Origin: Collinsella sp.
GTDB taxonomy: Bacteria > Actinomycetota > Coriobacteriia > Coriobacteriales > Coriobacteriaceae
NCBI GenBank assembly: GCA_019419455.1
Contig: DXZW01000004.1
Location: 1-21,383 of the forward strand
DNA length: 21,383 nt
Direction: 5' to 3'
The position numbers and the translations under genes were made by a program. Of this stretch, positions 1 to 8,767 are shown one piece after another (position 1 is the first letter of the stretch; the number at the start of each line of letters is the position of its first letter). The notes under the pieces were generated by a model. That model ran no database searches. It was not told where the DNA came from and saw nothing but the letters and a program-made list of their open reading frames with translations.

Positions 1-1
1 G

Positions 2-2347
2 CCCGGCACCGCCGCCGCAACCGACACCCCCACCCCATCCCTCCGAGCCCGTACCAACCCCACTCCCGCCGCAATCTCCGCCACGTCACAAACCGGCTAC
101 GCACACTCCGCCACCGCAACCCAAAACGGCGTCGCCTTCACCGTCTCGTGGAACGACGCACCCGCGGGCACCGCGACGACCTTCCACGTAACCCAGGCCA
201 ACGGCTCGTCCCAGGCCAAGGCGCGCATGGACGTGCCCACCTATTGGGACGGCGGCAGTCAGGAAAGCGTCTGCGACCCGTCGCGCCCGGCATGGGCCAG
301 CTACTGCAGCCTGGGCACCGCGGGCCACGACTTTACCTTTGACTTCACGGCATCGGGAACGTACCGCATCCACTTCTACTTTATGGACAACGACAGAAAC
401 GACCCCCAAAACGACAAGGGGATCTACTACCTGCGCACCACGGCGGAGGTGACCGTAAACGATGCCGCCCGCCCAAGCGTCACGCAGATCGTCAACGGTG
501 CCGTGGACCTGTGCGGGCAAGAGACAGACGGCTCGGAATACGACATGGCGCTTTGGCTCCACGACTGGACGCTCGACCAGCTGGAGTACGACCACAACCT
601 CAACTGGTGCTCGGCCGAAAGCGGCCTCACGCGCCACCAGGGCACCTGCGAGAGCTACCAGCGCATCTACTCCAAGCTCCTTGACGCAGCGGGCATCGCC
701 AACGGCCGCATCACCGGCAACGGCCACACCTGGAACGCCGTAAAGATCGACGGCAAATGGTGCCAGATGGACCTAACCTGGGACGACACCAGCGACAACT
801 GGTACGGAGACCTGGACCAGCGCCATCTGTACTTTGGCCTGACCGACGAGCTCATGGCAATCGCCCACTCCGACCACACGGCAAACTATCAAAAGGCCGA
901 CTACGTCTATCGTTCAACCGACCTGTCCAACAATTACTTTGTGCGAAATGGCAAGGCCGATGAATGGGCCGAGAAATATGCCGACCGCATTCAGCAGCAC
1001 CTGGATGCCAAGGAAGAGGGCTTTTCCATCAATGCAGATAACCAGTCCTTCCCGCCGAGTATCTCGGGGATTCAGAACGGGATTGTTGCTTATGCGATGA
1101 ATCAGAGGGAGTGGAAGACCGGTGGCACCAAGGTTAAGCTTACTGCGGCATCTAGCGTCACAAAAGAATCGAACAGCAAATGGAGCGCCAAGTACGACCT
1201 CACAGCAAGCTATGAGACCACGTACGCCATAACAACCATGCCGAAGGACTGTGAAGTATACAACGGAGCCCAAGCCGAATTCACCGTAACGGCACCAAGC
1301 GCGACATCGTTCCAATGGCAATGCTCCGACAATGGAGGTTCAAGTTGGTACAACACGGGTATAGGCGGCGAAACTTCCAGGCAGAAAACCCTGAGGTTTG
1401 CATCCAATGCCCAGCTCGCGAAGAGGCTCTACCGCTGCCTAGTCTCGTTCCCGAACAGCAGCACCCTCGCAAGCGAGCCCGCACGCCTCGTCCTTGTCGC
1501 CCGATACGCCATCAGCTCCCAGCCCGAAGACTGCACAACTGCCGCAGGGTCAACAGCGTTCTTCGCCATCGAAGCAGAGCGGGCTACTTCGTTCCAGTGG
1601 CAATGCTCCGACAATGAGGGCAGATCATGGTACAACACGGGGATCGGAGGTGAGACTTCCACGCAGGCGAGAATCGAGTTCACTGCAAGTACGGGATTGT
1701 CAAAACGCCGCTATAGATGCTTGGCATTCTTCCCTGATGGGACTAGCTCGGCTTCAAACACTGCGCAACTAAAACTAAGCGCTAACCAAATAACCGGGCA
1801 ACCGCGAGACACGGCCGCCTCGACAGGATCCGAAGCGTCTTTCTCTGTGCGAGCCCTAGGTGCCATCTCGTACCAGTGGCAATGTTCCGACAATGATGGG
1901 AAGGGCTGGTACGACACCGGGATTGGCAATGCCGCCTCAAAGCTGCCTACGCTGCGGTTCACCGCCAGTGCCGCACTTGCGAAACGTCTCTACAGGTGCG
2001 TTGTCACCTTCCAGGATGGAACAACAGCTGCGACTCAAAACGCCAAACTCTCGTTATTGTCGAATAAAGAGAGGATCACCACGCAGCCGAAAGATTGCGC
2101 AACGAGCGCAGGAATTGAGGCCTCGTTCTCAATCGACGCTGAGCACGCGGCCGCATTTCAATGGCAATGTTCTGACAACGGAGGCAGGACCTGGTACAAC
2201 ACCGCAATCGGAGGCGTCACCTCGAAAAGCAGCACCATAAGTTTCACTGCAACCGAAGGCTTGACAAAGAGGCTATTCCGATGCTTAGTCTACCTCGAAG
2301 ACGGTTCGACGCAAGCCTCCGAGGCAGCCAAGCTGCTTCTGCGGTAA
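2..2347 (+). CDS. Secreted transglutaminase-like protein with four C-terminal Ig-like repeats (5' partial)
   Basis: The reading frame is open from base 2, so the gene starts before the window; the first internal ATG is at 227. A Thr/Pro/Ala-rich stretch (bases 2-110) leads into a beta-rich module and then a transglutaminase-like core. That core has Cys in GTCESYQR (codon 647-649), His in NGHTWNAV (725-727) and Asp in WDDT (782-784), which is the Cys-His-Asp order of the family. From 1226 to the stop there are four repeats of about 93 residues, each with an F/YQWQCSDN core and a second Cys in an F/YRC motif. The protein ends directly after repeat four, with no LPxTG motif or C-terminal membrane segment, so any anchor must be N-terminal or non-covalent. 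A secreted wall-associated role is inferred from the repeat architecture; the signal peptide would lie upstream. Whether the core is an active enzyme or a protease-like or binding variant is unknown. It is convergent with the polysaccharide operon. Confidence 0.85.
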   Translation, partial: PGTAAATDTPTPSLRARTNPTPAAISATSQTGYAHSATATQNGVAFTVSWNDAPAGTATTFHVTQANGSSQAKARMDVPTYWDGGSQESVCDPSRPAWASYCSLGTAGHDFTFDFTASGTYRIHFYFMDNDRNDPQNDKGIYYLRTTAEVTVNDAARPSVTQIVNGAVDLCGQETDGSEYDMALWLHDWTLDQLEYDHNLNWCSAESGLTRHQGTCESYQRIYSKLLDAAGIANGRITGNGHTWNAVKIDGKWCQMDLTWDDTSDNWYGDLDQRHLYFGLTDELMAIAHSDHTANYQKADYVYRSTDLSNNYFVRNGKADEWAEKYADRIQQHLDAKEEGFSINADNQSFPPSISGIQNGIVAYAMNQREWKTGGTKVKLTAASSVTKESNSKWSAKYDLTASYETTYAITTMPKDCEVYNGAQAEFTVTAPSATSFQWQCSDNGGSSWYNTGIGGETSRQKTLRFASNAQLAKRLYRCLVSFPNSSTLASEPARLVLVARYAISSQPEDCTTAAGSTAFFAIEAERATSFQWQCSDNEGRSWYNTGIGGETSTQARIEFTASTGLSKRRYRCLAFFPDGTSSASNTAQLKLSANQITGQPRDTAASTGSEASFSVRALGAISYQWQCSDNDGKGWYDTGIGNAASKLPTLRFTASAALAKRLYRCVVTFQDGTTAATQNAKLSLLSNKERITTQPKDCATSAGIEASFSIDAEHAAAFQWQCSDNGGRTWYNTAIGGVTSKSSTISFTATEGLTKRLFRCLVYLEDGSTQASEAAKLLLR
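1226..2344 (+). repeat. Four tandem Ig-like coding repeats
   Basis: The units begin near 1226, 1508, 1787 and 2072 (282, 279 and 285 bp apart). Each encodes a Pro-preceded beta strand, the WQCSDN core followed by a W-Y-(N/D)-T motif, and an L-x-K-R-x-(Y/F)-R-C strand. The paired Cys in WQC and (Y/F)RC could form one disulfide per domain. DNA around WQCSDN is nearly identical in all four copies, while flanking sequence has drifted. This points to old duplication with selection, or gene conversion, at the core. Confidence 0.85.
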
Positions 2348-2382
2348 AGGCGATCTCATACTTTGAAGCGCCCGCAAAGCCG

Positions 2383-3222
2383 CTACCGGATATCACAGAC
2401 CCCACGGCCACCGGAGACGTACAAAGTGTCACCAACCACCATGTCGCCCATGGGGCTGGCCAACATCACAGCGAATTCCGCGATCTCCTCGGGCATGGCG
2501 AACCTGCCAAGTCTGTTGTCCTCAGCAGAGATGCTGTCACCCTCCTCGACGCCAAGAAGAGGAGTCGCCGTGCTGCCGGGCGCAATCGCGTTGACTACAA
2601 TGCCATGAGGAACGAGGGCGGAAGCCATGCCCTCAGTGATGCCCTTCAGACCCCACTTCGATACGCGGTAGGGAGACCATGCGGGCTCGTTGCCAGCCGA
2701 GGATGAGACGATAAGGATATGCCCATTGCTGACCTTATCGGAAATCATGTGCTTTGCAACAGACTGCACCATGAAGTAGACGCCGCGCAGGTTGATGTCC
2801 AAGATGCGATCGTATTCCTCAACTGAAAAATCGAGAAACCCGCCCATGGAGACGTCCTCGGTGTGAACTCCGGCAGAATTGACTAGGATATCGATGGGGC
2901 CGTAGAATGCCACCGCCTCGTCGATGACTTTCGAAAAGGTCTCTGGCTCGGCAAGGTCGACAACAACCCCGGCGCACTTCTCGCCAAGCTCTAACACCAC
3001 CTTGTCGACCTTCGCGCGCCTAGTGCCGGCGATGACAACATTCGCGCCGTTCTTCAGGAACGCCTTGGCGACCGCCTTGCCGATTCCACCTGAGCCTCCC
3101 ACTACGAGGGCAGTCTTCCCCTTGAGCAGGCATTCATCGCCGACGGTCTGCATCACAGGCTGTATATTCTTGGCTTTGAGAGCGACGATGCCCTGCTTGA
3201 TTGCGTGCTTTAGATTCGCCAT
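2383..3222 (-). CDS. SDR-family NAD(P)-dependent oxidoreductase
   Basis: This is a classical short-chain dehydrogenase/reductase of 279 residues. It has a Rossmann glycine motif GGSGGIGKA (residues 42-50), NSAG (115-118), the catalytic Ser region SSSAG (173-177) and YRVSK with Tyr185 and Lys189, so the Asn-Ser-Tyr-Lys set is complete. About 33 residues precede the Rossmann strand. The start at 3222 (MANLKH) is preferred over an upstream in-frame ATG at 3240 because GAGGAG lies about 7 nt before it and the upstream glycosyltransferase stops only 4 bp away. It is the last gene of the polysaccharide operon. It probably modifies a nucleotide sugar or a glycan-linked polyol, but the substrate cannot be read from sequence. 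Confidence 0.88.
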   Translation of the reverse strand: MANLKHAIKQGIVALKAKNIQPVMQTVGDECLLKGKTALVVGGSGGIGKAVAKAFLKNGANVVIAGTRRAKVDKVVLELGEKCAGVVVDLAEPETFSKVIDEAVAFYGPIDILVNSAGVHTEDVSMGGFLDFSVEEYDRILDINLRGVYFMVQSVAKHMISDKVSNGHILIVSSSAGNEPAWSPYRVSKWGLKGITEGMASALVPHGIVVNAIAPGSTATPLLGVEEGDSISAEDNRLGRFAMPEEIAEFAVMLASPMGDMVVGDTLYVSGGRGVCDIR

Positions 3223-3226
3223 GCAC

Positions 3227-4255
3227 CTACTCCTCGACATCCATGAACTTGCCTTTATCAGCCTCGAGCCCCTTCCGGTTTCGATCTATGACCAGCTTCG
3301 CGTAAAGCACGGGTGCCATGCCGCAGCATGCGATCTTTACCTTCTCGGAACGGCCGACTTCGCTGTTCTTGAACACGGACAGCCAGTTCTTCCTAACGTA
3401 CGCTGCACATTCTTTCGCGAGTTTGCCTTCGGAGTCCATTTCATCCGCACCTATTATCTGAGTGAGTAGGAACTCGTAGTTTCGCCAGATATGCCAATCG
3501 CATGCGTGGCGAACCATCGGAGTGTCCAGAGTCAGGTTCTCTTTAATGAATTTAATATTTCCGAGGGCATTCTTGCCATTTTGAACGTTGTAGTTGGTAA
3601 GACCGCTCCCCAAGTTATTCAAACGGTAGTTGTAGACCTTACGTCTACCAACGCCCACATGATTAGAGTGCTGTGCAACCTCGGTAGCAAAGTACAGACC
3701 CTCGCCGAACCAAGGAACGGAAAACGAAATATTGTTGTCGACAACTACAGAACGTTTGTACAACTTATTCCAAGGCCCCAGCCGCATAAAGGGATAGATG
3801 ATGGCAGAGGTGGCGCGCTCTGCCGACCAGGTCTCCCGGACGTCCTCAACAATCTGCTCCCTATCACGCGTTGTAAAGAGATTCACCGAGTAGGACATGT
3901 CGGAGCCAGTGCTCTCAGCCAAGTCGACCAAATATTCAACGCAATCGGGCTCCAGCCAGTCGTCACCGTCCACGATCATGAGATAGTCACCCGTCGCGAC
4001 ACCAAGTCCCGCATTCCTAGCGGAGCAAGTGCCGCCATTAGGCTTGTGAATAACAATAGCCCTAGGGTCACGTGCAGCATAGTCATCACAGATGCGACCA
4101 CTGTCATCGGGAGAACCATCGTCAACGAGAATAATCTGGAGATTCTTGTGGGTTTGAACCTCAAAGGAATGAAGAAGCTTCGGCAGAAATTGTTCAGATT
4201 TGTAAACAGCGACGATGATGGAAACAGATGGCTGACTCAAAATAGGACCTTCCAT
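3227..4255 (-). CDS. Glycosyltransferase family 2
   Basis: This is a GT-A fold glycosyltransferase that would transfer a sugar from a nucleotide donor to the lipid-linked repeat unit on the cytoplasmic face. Visible are the opening VSIIVAVYKSE strand (from residue 11), DDGSPDD (45-51) and DGDDW (96-100), the metal/nucleotide-binding signature. The 342-residue length fits the family; the C-terminal part is not diagnostic of donor or acceptor. The ATG at 4255 has a poor ribosome binding site. A TTG at 4240, preceded by GGAAGG, is a credible alternative that would remove five residues. It follows the pyruvyl transferase by 8 bp and precedes the SDR by 4 bp, indicating co-translation. Confidence 0.9.
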   Translation of the reverse strand: MEGPILSQPSVSIIVAVYKSEQFLPKLLHSFEVQTHKNLQIILVDDGSPDDSGRICDDYAARDPRAIVIHKPNGGTCSARNAGLGVATGDYLMIVDGDDWLEPDCVEYLVDLAESTGSDMSYSVNLFTTRDREQIVEDVRETWSAERATSAIIYPFMRLGPWNKLYKRSVVVDNNISFSVPWFGEGLYFATEVAQHSNHVGVGRRKVYNYRLNNLGSGLTNYNVQNGKNALGNIKFIKENLTLDTPMVRHACDWHIWRNYEFLLTQIIGADEMDSEGKLAKECAAYVRKNWLSVFKNSEVGRSEKVKIACCGMAPVLYAKLVIDRNRKGLEADKGKFMDVEE

Positions 4256-4263
4256 TCATAATT

Positions 4264-5358
4264 CTAGCGAGCAAGACGGGCGGAGAACTCGCCAACGGTG
4301 TCACAAAGGAACTCCGAGGAGGACTCACGGTTGACGGCAAGCGACTCATTGACGCCCGCCCAATCAAAATCGTTGAGGCAAAGCTCTTCTGGCTGAAGCT
4401 CCGTGCTTATGCGGGAATCCAACCCGTAGCGAGAAAGAATTGCCTTGTTACGCTCCGCATACTGCTCAGGCAGAATATCGACAAAGGGCGTATTGAACAG
4501 CAACGAAAAAGCAGTCCCGTGGAATGAGTCCGTGAGCACGCAGGTGGCATTGTCAAACAGCCAAAGGAATTCGTGAAGCGAAGGGTAGAACAAATTCTTC
4601 CCCATCGTCTTACGAAGCGACGGACGAATGCTAACGACCTCGAGGCCGAGTGACTTGCATGCGGCAGCAGAATAGCGGTCGAATGCATCGCTTGGATGCA
4701 GGTTGTAGATCAGGCAATACTTCCCATTCACCCCGCGGGGCGCACGAGGCTCAACACGATCAAACCAGGCCTCCTTTGAGAGCAGGTGCACGGGGTCGAC
4801 AACGGTTTGCGCCTCAAGTCCCATTTCCTCAAGAGTTTTCTGCCCACTTTCCTCGCGCACTGAAAGCCTATCAAAGCGCGCAAACGCTTTGGCGGCACGT
4901 TCGCGTTCGCGTGGATCGAGGCCATTTTTACCAAAGGAGGAAGAGAAGGAGAACTTGTAGGCATCGTCTGATGCGCCCTCCAAAAGGTAGGCACCCTCGA
5001 TGTTTCCATCGGACATGATATTCCACACTTGGTCGCCTCCCACACAAAGGACAGGATACTCTGCAAGAAGCTTACCGAGCTCTTCTGAGTCGGTAACCCT
5101 ACGGCTCTGCCTCAGCAAATCACTCCTCATCGCCTCGAACTTACGGGCACCAATCGCTTTTGGAATCGCACGAATCGGACCGAGCGCGCCAGAGGTCCTC
5201 ATGGCATCTGCTAAAGGAAAGTCCCGGGGGATGCGGTAGTCAACATACTCAGCATTGATACCCATTGAGGCGAACGCATCCTGAAGGGCATATGCTTGCA
5301 GAATGGAACCGTAGTTCGGCACTGCATGGCGTGACAATATACCGACGCACTTTTTCAT
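4264..5358 (-). CDS. Polysaccharide pyruvyl transferase family protein
   Basis: This 364-residue protein matches the polysaccharide pyruvyl transferase family (CsaB/WcaK-like, PF04230), which typically moves pyruvate from phosphoenolpyruvate to make a ketal on a glycan sugar. Diagnostic segments are NYGSILQAYAL (15-25), VGGDQVW (106-112) and TDSFHGTAF (276-284) with the conserved DSFHG. There is no signal peptide or membrane segment, so it is cytoplasmic. The start has AAGGAA about 8 nt upstream. It lies 37 bp after the flippase and 8 bp before a GT2. This suggests the polymer carries an acidic pyruvyl group, although some members of the family have other or unknown activity. Confidence 0.88.
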   Translation of the reverse strand: MKKCVGILSRHAVPNYGSILQAYALQDAFASMGINAEYVDYRIPRDFPLADAMRTSGALGPIRAIPKAIGARKFEAMRSDLLRQSRRVTDSEELGKLLAEYPVLCVGGDQVWNIMSDGNIEGAYLLEGASDDAYKFSFSSSFGKNGLDPRERERAAKAFARFDRLSVREESGQKTLEEMGLEAQTVVDPVHLLSKEAWFDRVEPRAPRGVNGKYCLIYNLHPSDAFDRYSAAACKSLGLEVVSIRPSLRKTMGKNLFYPSLHEFLWLFDNATCVLTDSFHGTAFSLLFNTPFVDILPEQYAERNKAILSRYGLDSRISTELQPEELCLNDFDWAGVNESLAVNRESSSEFLCDTVGEFSARLAR

Positions 5359-5395
5359 TTCTTATTCCTTACCTTTCGCAATCGGCGGTAACGCT

Positions 5396-6628
5396 TCAAG
5401 ATGGAAACAAGTATCCGCGCGCGAGCCAAATGCGACTCACACACATAATTGCCTCAGTAAGGCAGCGGATAAAGCAAATAGTCTGCATGCTCGCAACCCC
5501 CATCGCAGACACGGTCAAGAGCGAAACGATGCAAAATACAGCAGACCCCACTGTGGTATAGGTAACCTCAGCGACTTTGCCAGAGGCACCAAGAATCGGC
5601 CAACCGACCATCGTTGCATAAAAGGAAAACAGGAGTACGGGTGAAGCCCAGGCGATAACCCAGGAACCTGATAGATAGTCCTTGCCACCGAGCACGAGCA
5701 TAACTACATCGGAAAGCGCTGCGAAAGCGATGGTGCCAATGAGCAGGACGGGTATTGAGACAAGAAGCAGCTTCCTTGCAAAACCGTAGTCACCCCCCTT
5801 GACCATATGTGGGTACAGACTGTTCACAATTGGCGAATAAAGGGACTGGATGGCATTAATTGCAGTCACAGCAAGGGACCAGTAGGAAATCATGGCCTTG
5901 TTGGTAATCACGATTCCAATCAAGAGCGTAGTGAAACCGGAAAAAACGACGGAGGCCATGTTCGAGAAACAATAGAGCGCGGAAACCTTCAGCTCTGAAA
6001 GCGCCTCGCATAGGGGCACGAACGTAATGGTGGTACCGAACATTCGCTTGGCGGAAATGAAAGACCAGACAAGGGCAATAACGCTCGAAAGGATGTCGAG
6101 AATAGGAATCCACAGAATGTCATCGATAGAATGGACAACGATGAACGTCAAGGCAGTAGAGACACCCTTCGAGACAAAATAGCGAGTCGTCAATGGACCC
6201 ATGTTTTCATGTCCCTGGAAAAGAAAGTCCGGAGCAAGTGCCTTACCGAATACAGCAACAAATGCAAACATGGTATATAGCATGTTCGAATGAGTAATGG
6301 GGATAAACCAGGCAACAACAACAACGACAGCGCCGGTCACTACACCAAGCAACAGGCGAGCCTCTGTCACAGCGCCGATAGCCCGGTTCTCCTCTTCGAC
6401 AGTCTCGGATTTTGCTATGCGTTTAGTACCGGAAAGGTTGAAGCCAAAATCGACGAAAGTCTGGGCGAAAGTCATGAACGACACAACATACGCGTAGATC
6501 GCGTAACCCTCCGGCAGAAGCACACGAGTCAGATAAGGCAGCGTAATGAGGGGAAAAATGTACTTAACAATCTGCAGTCCGTACTGCCAAACGACATTGC
6601 TGTAGAAACGTTTGTGTTGAGAACTCAA
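5396..6628 (-). CDS. Oligosaccharide flippase (Wzx/PST-like)
   Basis: This multi-pass membrane protein of 410 residues belongs to the polysaccharide transporter (MOP/MATE) superfamily. It would flip undecaprenyl-linked repeat units across the membrane. The N-terminus carries the characteristic NVVWQYGLQIVKYIFPLIT-type helix followed by LPYLTRVLLPEGYAIYAYV, and roughly a dozen hydrophobic segments follow. The start is TTG at 6628, supported by GGAG about 8 nt upstream. The length is at the short end for this family. It sits 33 bp after the EpsG-like gene and 37 bp before the pyruvyl transferase. Its base composition is AT-richer than the rml genes, as expected for the variable part of such loci. 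Confidence 0.9.
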   Translation of the reverse strand: MSSQHKRFYSNVVWQYGLQIVKYIFPLITLPYLTRVLLPEGYAIYAYVVSFMTFAQTFVDFGFNLSGTKRIAKSETVEEENRAIGAVTEARLLLGVVTGAVVVVVAWFIPITHSNMLYTMFAFVAVFGKALAPDFLFQGHENMGPLTTRYFVSKGVSTALTFIVVHSIDDILWIPILDILSSVIALVWSFISAKRMFGTTITFVPLCEALSELKVSALYCFSNMASVVFSGFTTLLIGIVITNKAMISYWSLAVTAINAIQSLYSPIVNSLYPHMVKGGDYGFARKLLLVSIPVLLIGTIAFAALSDVVMLVLGGKDYLSGSWVIAWASPVLLFSFYATMVGWPILGASGKVAEVTYTTVGSAVFCIVSLLTVSAMGVASMQTICFIRCLTEAIMCVSRIWLARGYLFPS

Positions 6629-6661
6629 AGTGAAATCTCCAGACGATATAAGCTAGATAAG

Positions 6662-7756
6662 TTAATGGGAAAAGACGCACATATAAGGAACAACATGGCT
6701 GAAGTTCAAAATGCCATATAGATAGATAAAAACGATAATGACAAACATCGCATATAAGCTTTTTACAATGAGAATCGATGGACAAGTACCGCGATCGCAC
6801 GAACAAAAAAGCCTTGGAATCGCAATGATACAGATCGACGTGAAGTAGACAGCAATCCTAGAAAACAGCATTACGTATTTAGACAAGACGCACACGACGA
6901 CTCCAACCATCAAAAGGTTGAACAGGAATATGGTGTGCCTGTCTAACGTTATTGAGCTAACATTTTTAACCCAGAAAAATATTGCAAGACCAATCGAACA
7001 AATCAATAAATCGGCAACGTCTATGTTGCCGCTCGATAAAAACTGATTAGACAGATGTTCAACGCTTGCGTATCTTGCAATCTGCGGTGAAACTGCAATT
7101 CCAAAAGATAGAAGCGCGGAAGAGATGGCTCCGCCGAAAACAATGGCGCACACAAACGTGAAAAAGGATTTCAAGCTATCCGGACGCCACCCCCTCAATA
7201 CAACCAAAGGAATGAAGAGCAGAGCCGTAGAGTGAAATAACGATGCCGCCAAAACAGCTATACAAAATTTAATTGTATCACCTCGAGTAGCAAAAGGAAG
7301 AGCATTCAACAGAATTGACGCGGCAAGTGCCTGCCTAATCCCATTGGATGAGAAAAAGAGAAAACCTCCGAACAAAAATATGTAGACACCCCAAATTGGT
7401 CCTAAAGATTGACTATAAATAGCTCTATAAACTAAAAAGACCGTAAGAAAGGAGGTAACGAAAAACATGCTGTGGTAATCAAGGCCGAATAAAATGAGCA
7501 ATCTACAAAGAGTCACAAATCCCAACTCAAAACGACTGGCAAACCCAGCCTGTATTTCGTTGTAGCCTTTGACATAAATATCGTAGTAATCTGTTCCGAA
7601 ACCTTCTCTTATACCAAAAGCAATAGCAACAGTTAATCCACTTAAGACAAAAAAACCCAGTCTCGGCTGTTTTAGGGTTCGTCTTTGCTTTAAATCGCAA
7701 ACCGAAAGAAAGGCAAAAAAAACTGAGACGAAAAAAAGGCAACTGTAAAATATCAT
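6662..7756 (-). CDS. EpsG-like polysaccharide polymerase
   Basis: This polytopic membrane protein of 364 residues resembles EpsG/Wzy-type polymerases, which link flipped repeat units outside the membrane. Family signatures are the GTDYYDIYVKGYN loop (54-66), the RQALAASILLN helix (141-151) and SLFHSTALLFIP (172-183). The start at 7756 is chosen because its ATG overlaps the preceding GT2 stop in an ATGA arrangement, giving translational coupling. Longer in-frame starts would run into the GT2 coding sequence. It is the most AT-rich gene of the operon by eye. Polymerase assignment rests on topology and motifs. Confidence 0.82.
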   Translation of the reverse strand: MIFYSCLFFVSVFFAFLSVCDLKQRRTLKQPRLGFFVLSGLTVAIAFGIREGFGTDYYDIYVKGYNEIQAGFASRFELGFVTLCRLLILFGLDYHSMFFVTSFLTVFLVYRAIYSQSLGPIWGVYIFLFGGFLFFSSNGIRQALAASILLNALPFATRGDTIKFCIAVLAASLFHSTALLFIPLVVLRGWRPDSLKSFFTFVCAIVFGGAISSALLSFGIAVSPQIARYASVEHLSNQFLSSGNIDVADLLICSIGLAIFFWVKNVSSITLDRHTIFLFNLLMVGVVVCVLSKYVMLFSRIAVYFTSICIIAIPRLFCSCDRGTCPSILIVKSLYAMFVIIVFIYLYGILNFSHVVPYMCVFSH

Positions 7757-8763
7757 TTGCCGATAACCTTTCCGGTCAATTTGCCATAAAAGCTGTATGC
7801 GAAGCTGTGCAGGGCAGGAGAGACCGCGAACAGAAGGCAGCGAAGGCGCCAAGTCCTGTCAACAAGCGTACTAGCTGCAACGGTCCAACACTGCTTTCTG
7901 GCTTTAAAAATAAATGCCTTTGCTGACTCTATGTCAGAGCATTTGGACAAATCGAGCCTTGAAGCTATGCGAAGCGAACAGAAGGCCTCAAAACATGCAA
8001 AGGCGTCAAAAAACTCAGGCTTTTCCCGCACAACCCGCCTAACGACATCAAGAGAGGCAGACATTCCGTCGAGCTGGGCATCACCATAACTCTTGATTGT
8101 GGTAATAGACCCTTCACGCGCCAGATAACCATATAGCTCAGCATCAAATATGCATGCTTTATCAATCGTCGAAAAAACAGTAGCCTCTACACCAAAATCT
8201 TCAAATAGCTGACCATCGGGAAATACCAAAAGCGGCAGAAGCTTCTTTGCATATAACTTTGCGCACGCAGAACCGGACTCACCATCAAGCAGCAGCAAGC
8301 TTTCAAGCAAACGGTCACCAGAAACAACCTCAACGGGGCCGAGCTGTCCACCCTTAAAATCTTCGGTACATGAAATTTTTTTATACTTGCAAGTAACAAG
8401 AGAAACATCGTTCTCAAGGGCGATCTCGACAAGAAGCTCAATCGTTCTTATATCAAGAACGTCGTCGCCGTCTACAAACATTATGTATTCACCGGTGCAG
8501 TGTTTAACGCCGAAATTACGCGCCGAGGAGAGCCCACCGTTTATCTTATGGAGAATTTTAACGCGCGAGTCAGCCTCGACAACGCTTTCGATTAACTCAA
8601 CTGTGTCATCAGTTGAGCCATCATCCACAATGATAATCTCTAGGTTAGCATATGTCTGCACCAGCAGCGATCTTATGCACGAGCAGGCATAAGAACCCAA
8701 ATTATACATGGGTACGATTACGCTCACGCATGGGCAATCAGATTCAGAAGCCAGATATCTCAT
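7753..8763 (-). CDS. Glycosyltransferase family 2
   Basis: This cytoplasmic GT-A glycosyltransferase has 336 residues. It shows CVSVIVPMYN (12-21), VDDGSTDD (46-53), GGLSSARN (77-84) and VDGDD (97-101), the donor/metal-binding signatures of GT2 enzymes. The ATG at 8763 is only 4 bp after the rmlCD stop and has a weak ribosome binding site, so it is probably translated by coupling. A TTG further upstream would lie inside rmlCD and is not preferred. Its stop overlaps the EpsG-like start. It begins the AT-rich block that replaces the GC-rich rml composition. The sugar it adds cannot be deduced. Confidence 0.9.
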   Translation of the reverse strand: MRYLASESDCPCVSVIVPMYNLGSYACSCIRSLLVQTYANLEIIIVDDGSTDDTVELIESVVEADSRVKILHKINGGLSSARNFGVKHCTGEYIMFVDGDDVLDIRTIELLVEIALENDVSLVTCKYKKISCTEDFKGGQLGPVEVVSGDRLLESLLLLDGESGSACAKLYAKKLLPLLVFPDGQLFEDFGVEATVFSTIDKACIFDAELYGYLAREGSITTIKSYGDAQLDGMSASLDVVRRVVREKPEFFDAFACFEAFCSLRIASRLDLSKCSDIESAKAFIFKARKQCWTVAASTLVDRTWRLRCLLFAVSPALHSFAYSFYGKLTGKVIGK

Positions 8764-8767
8764 AGAG

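Noticed and set aside
3223..3240. Upstream ATG (3240) as the SDR start
   Set aside because: It would overlap the GT2 coding end and bypass the strong GAGGAG site before 3222.
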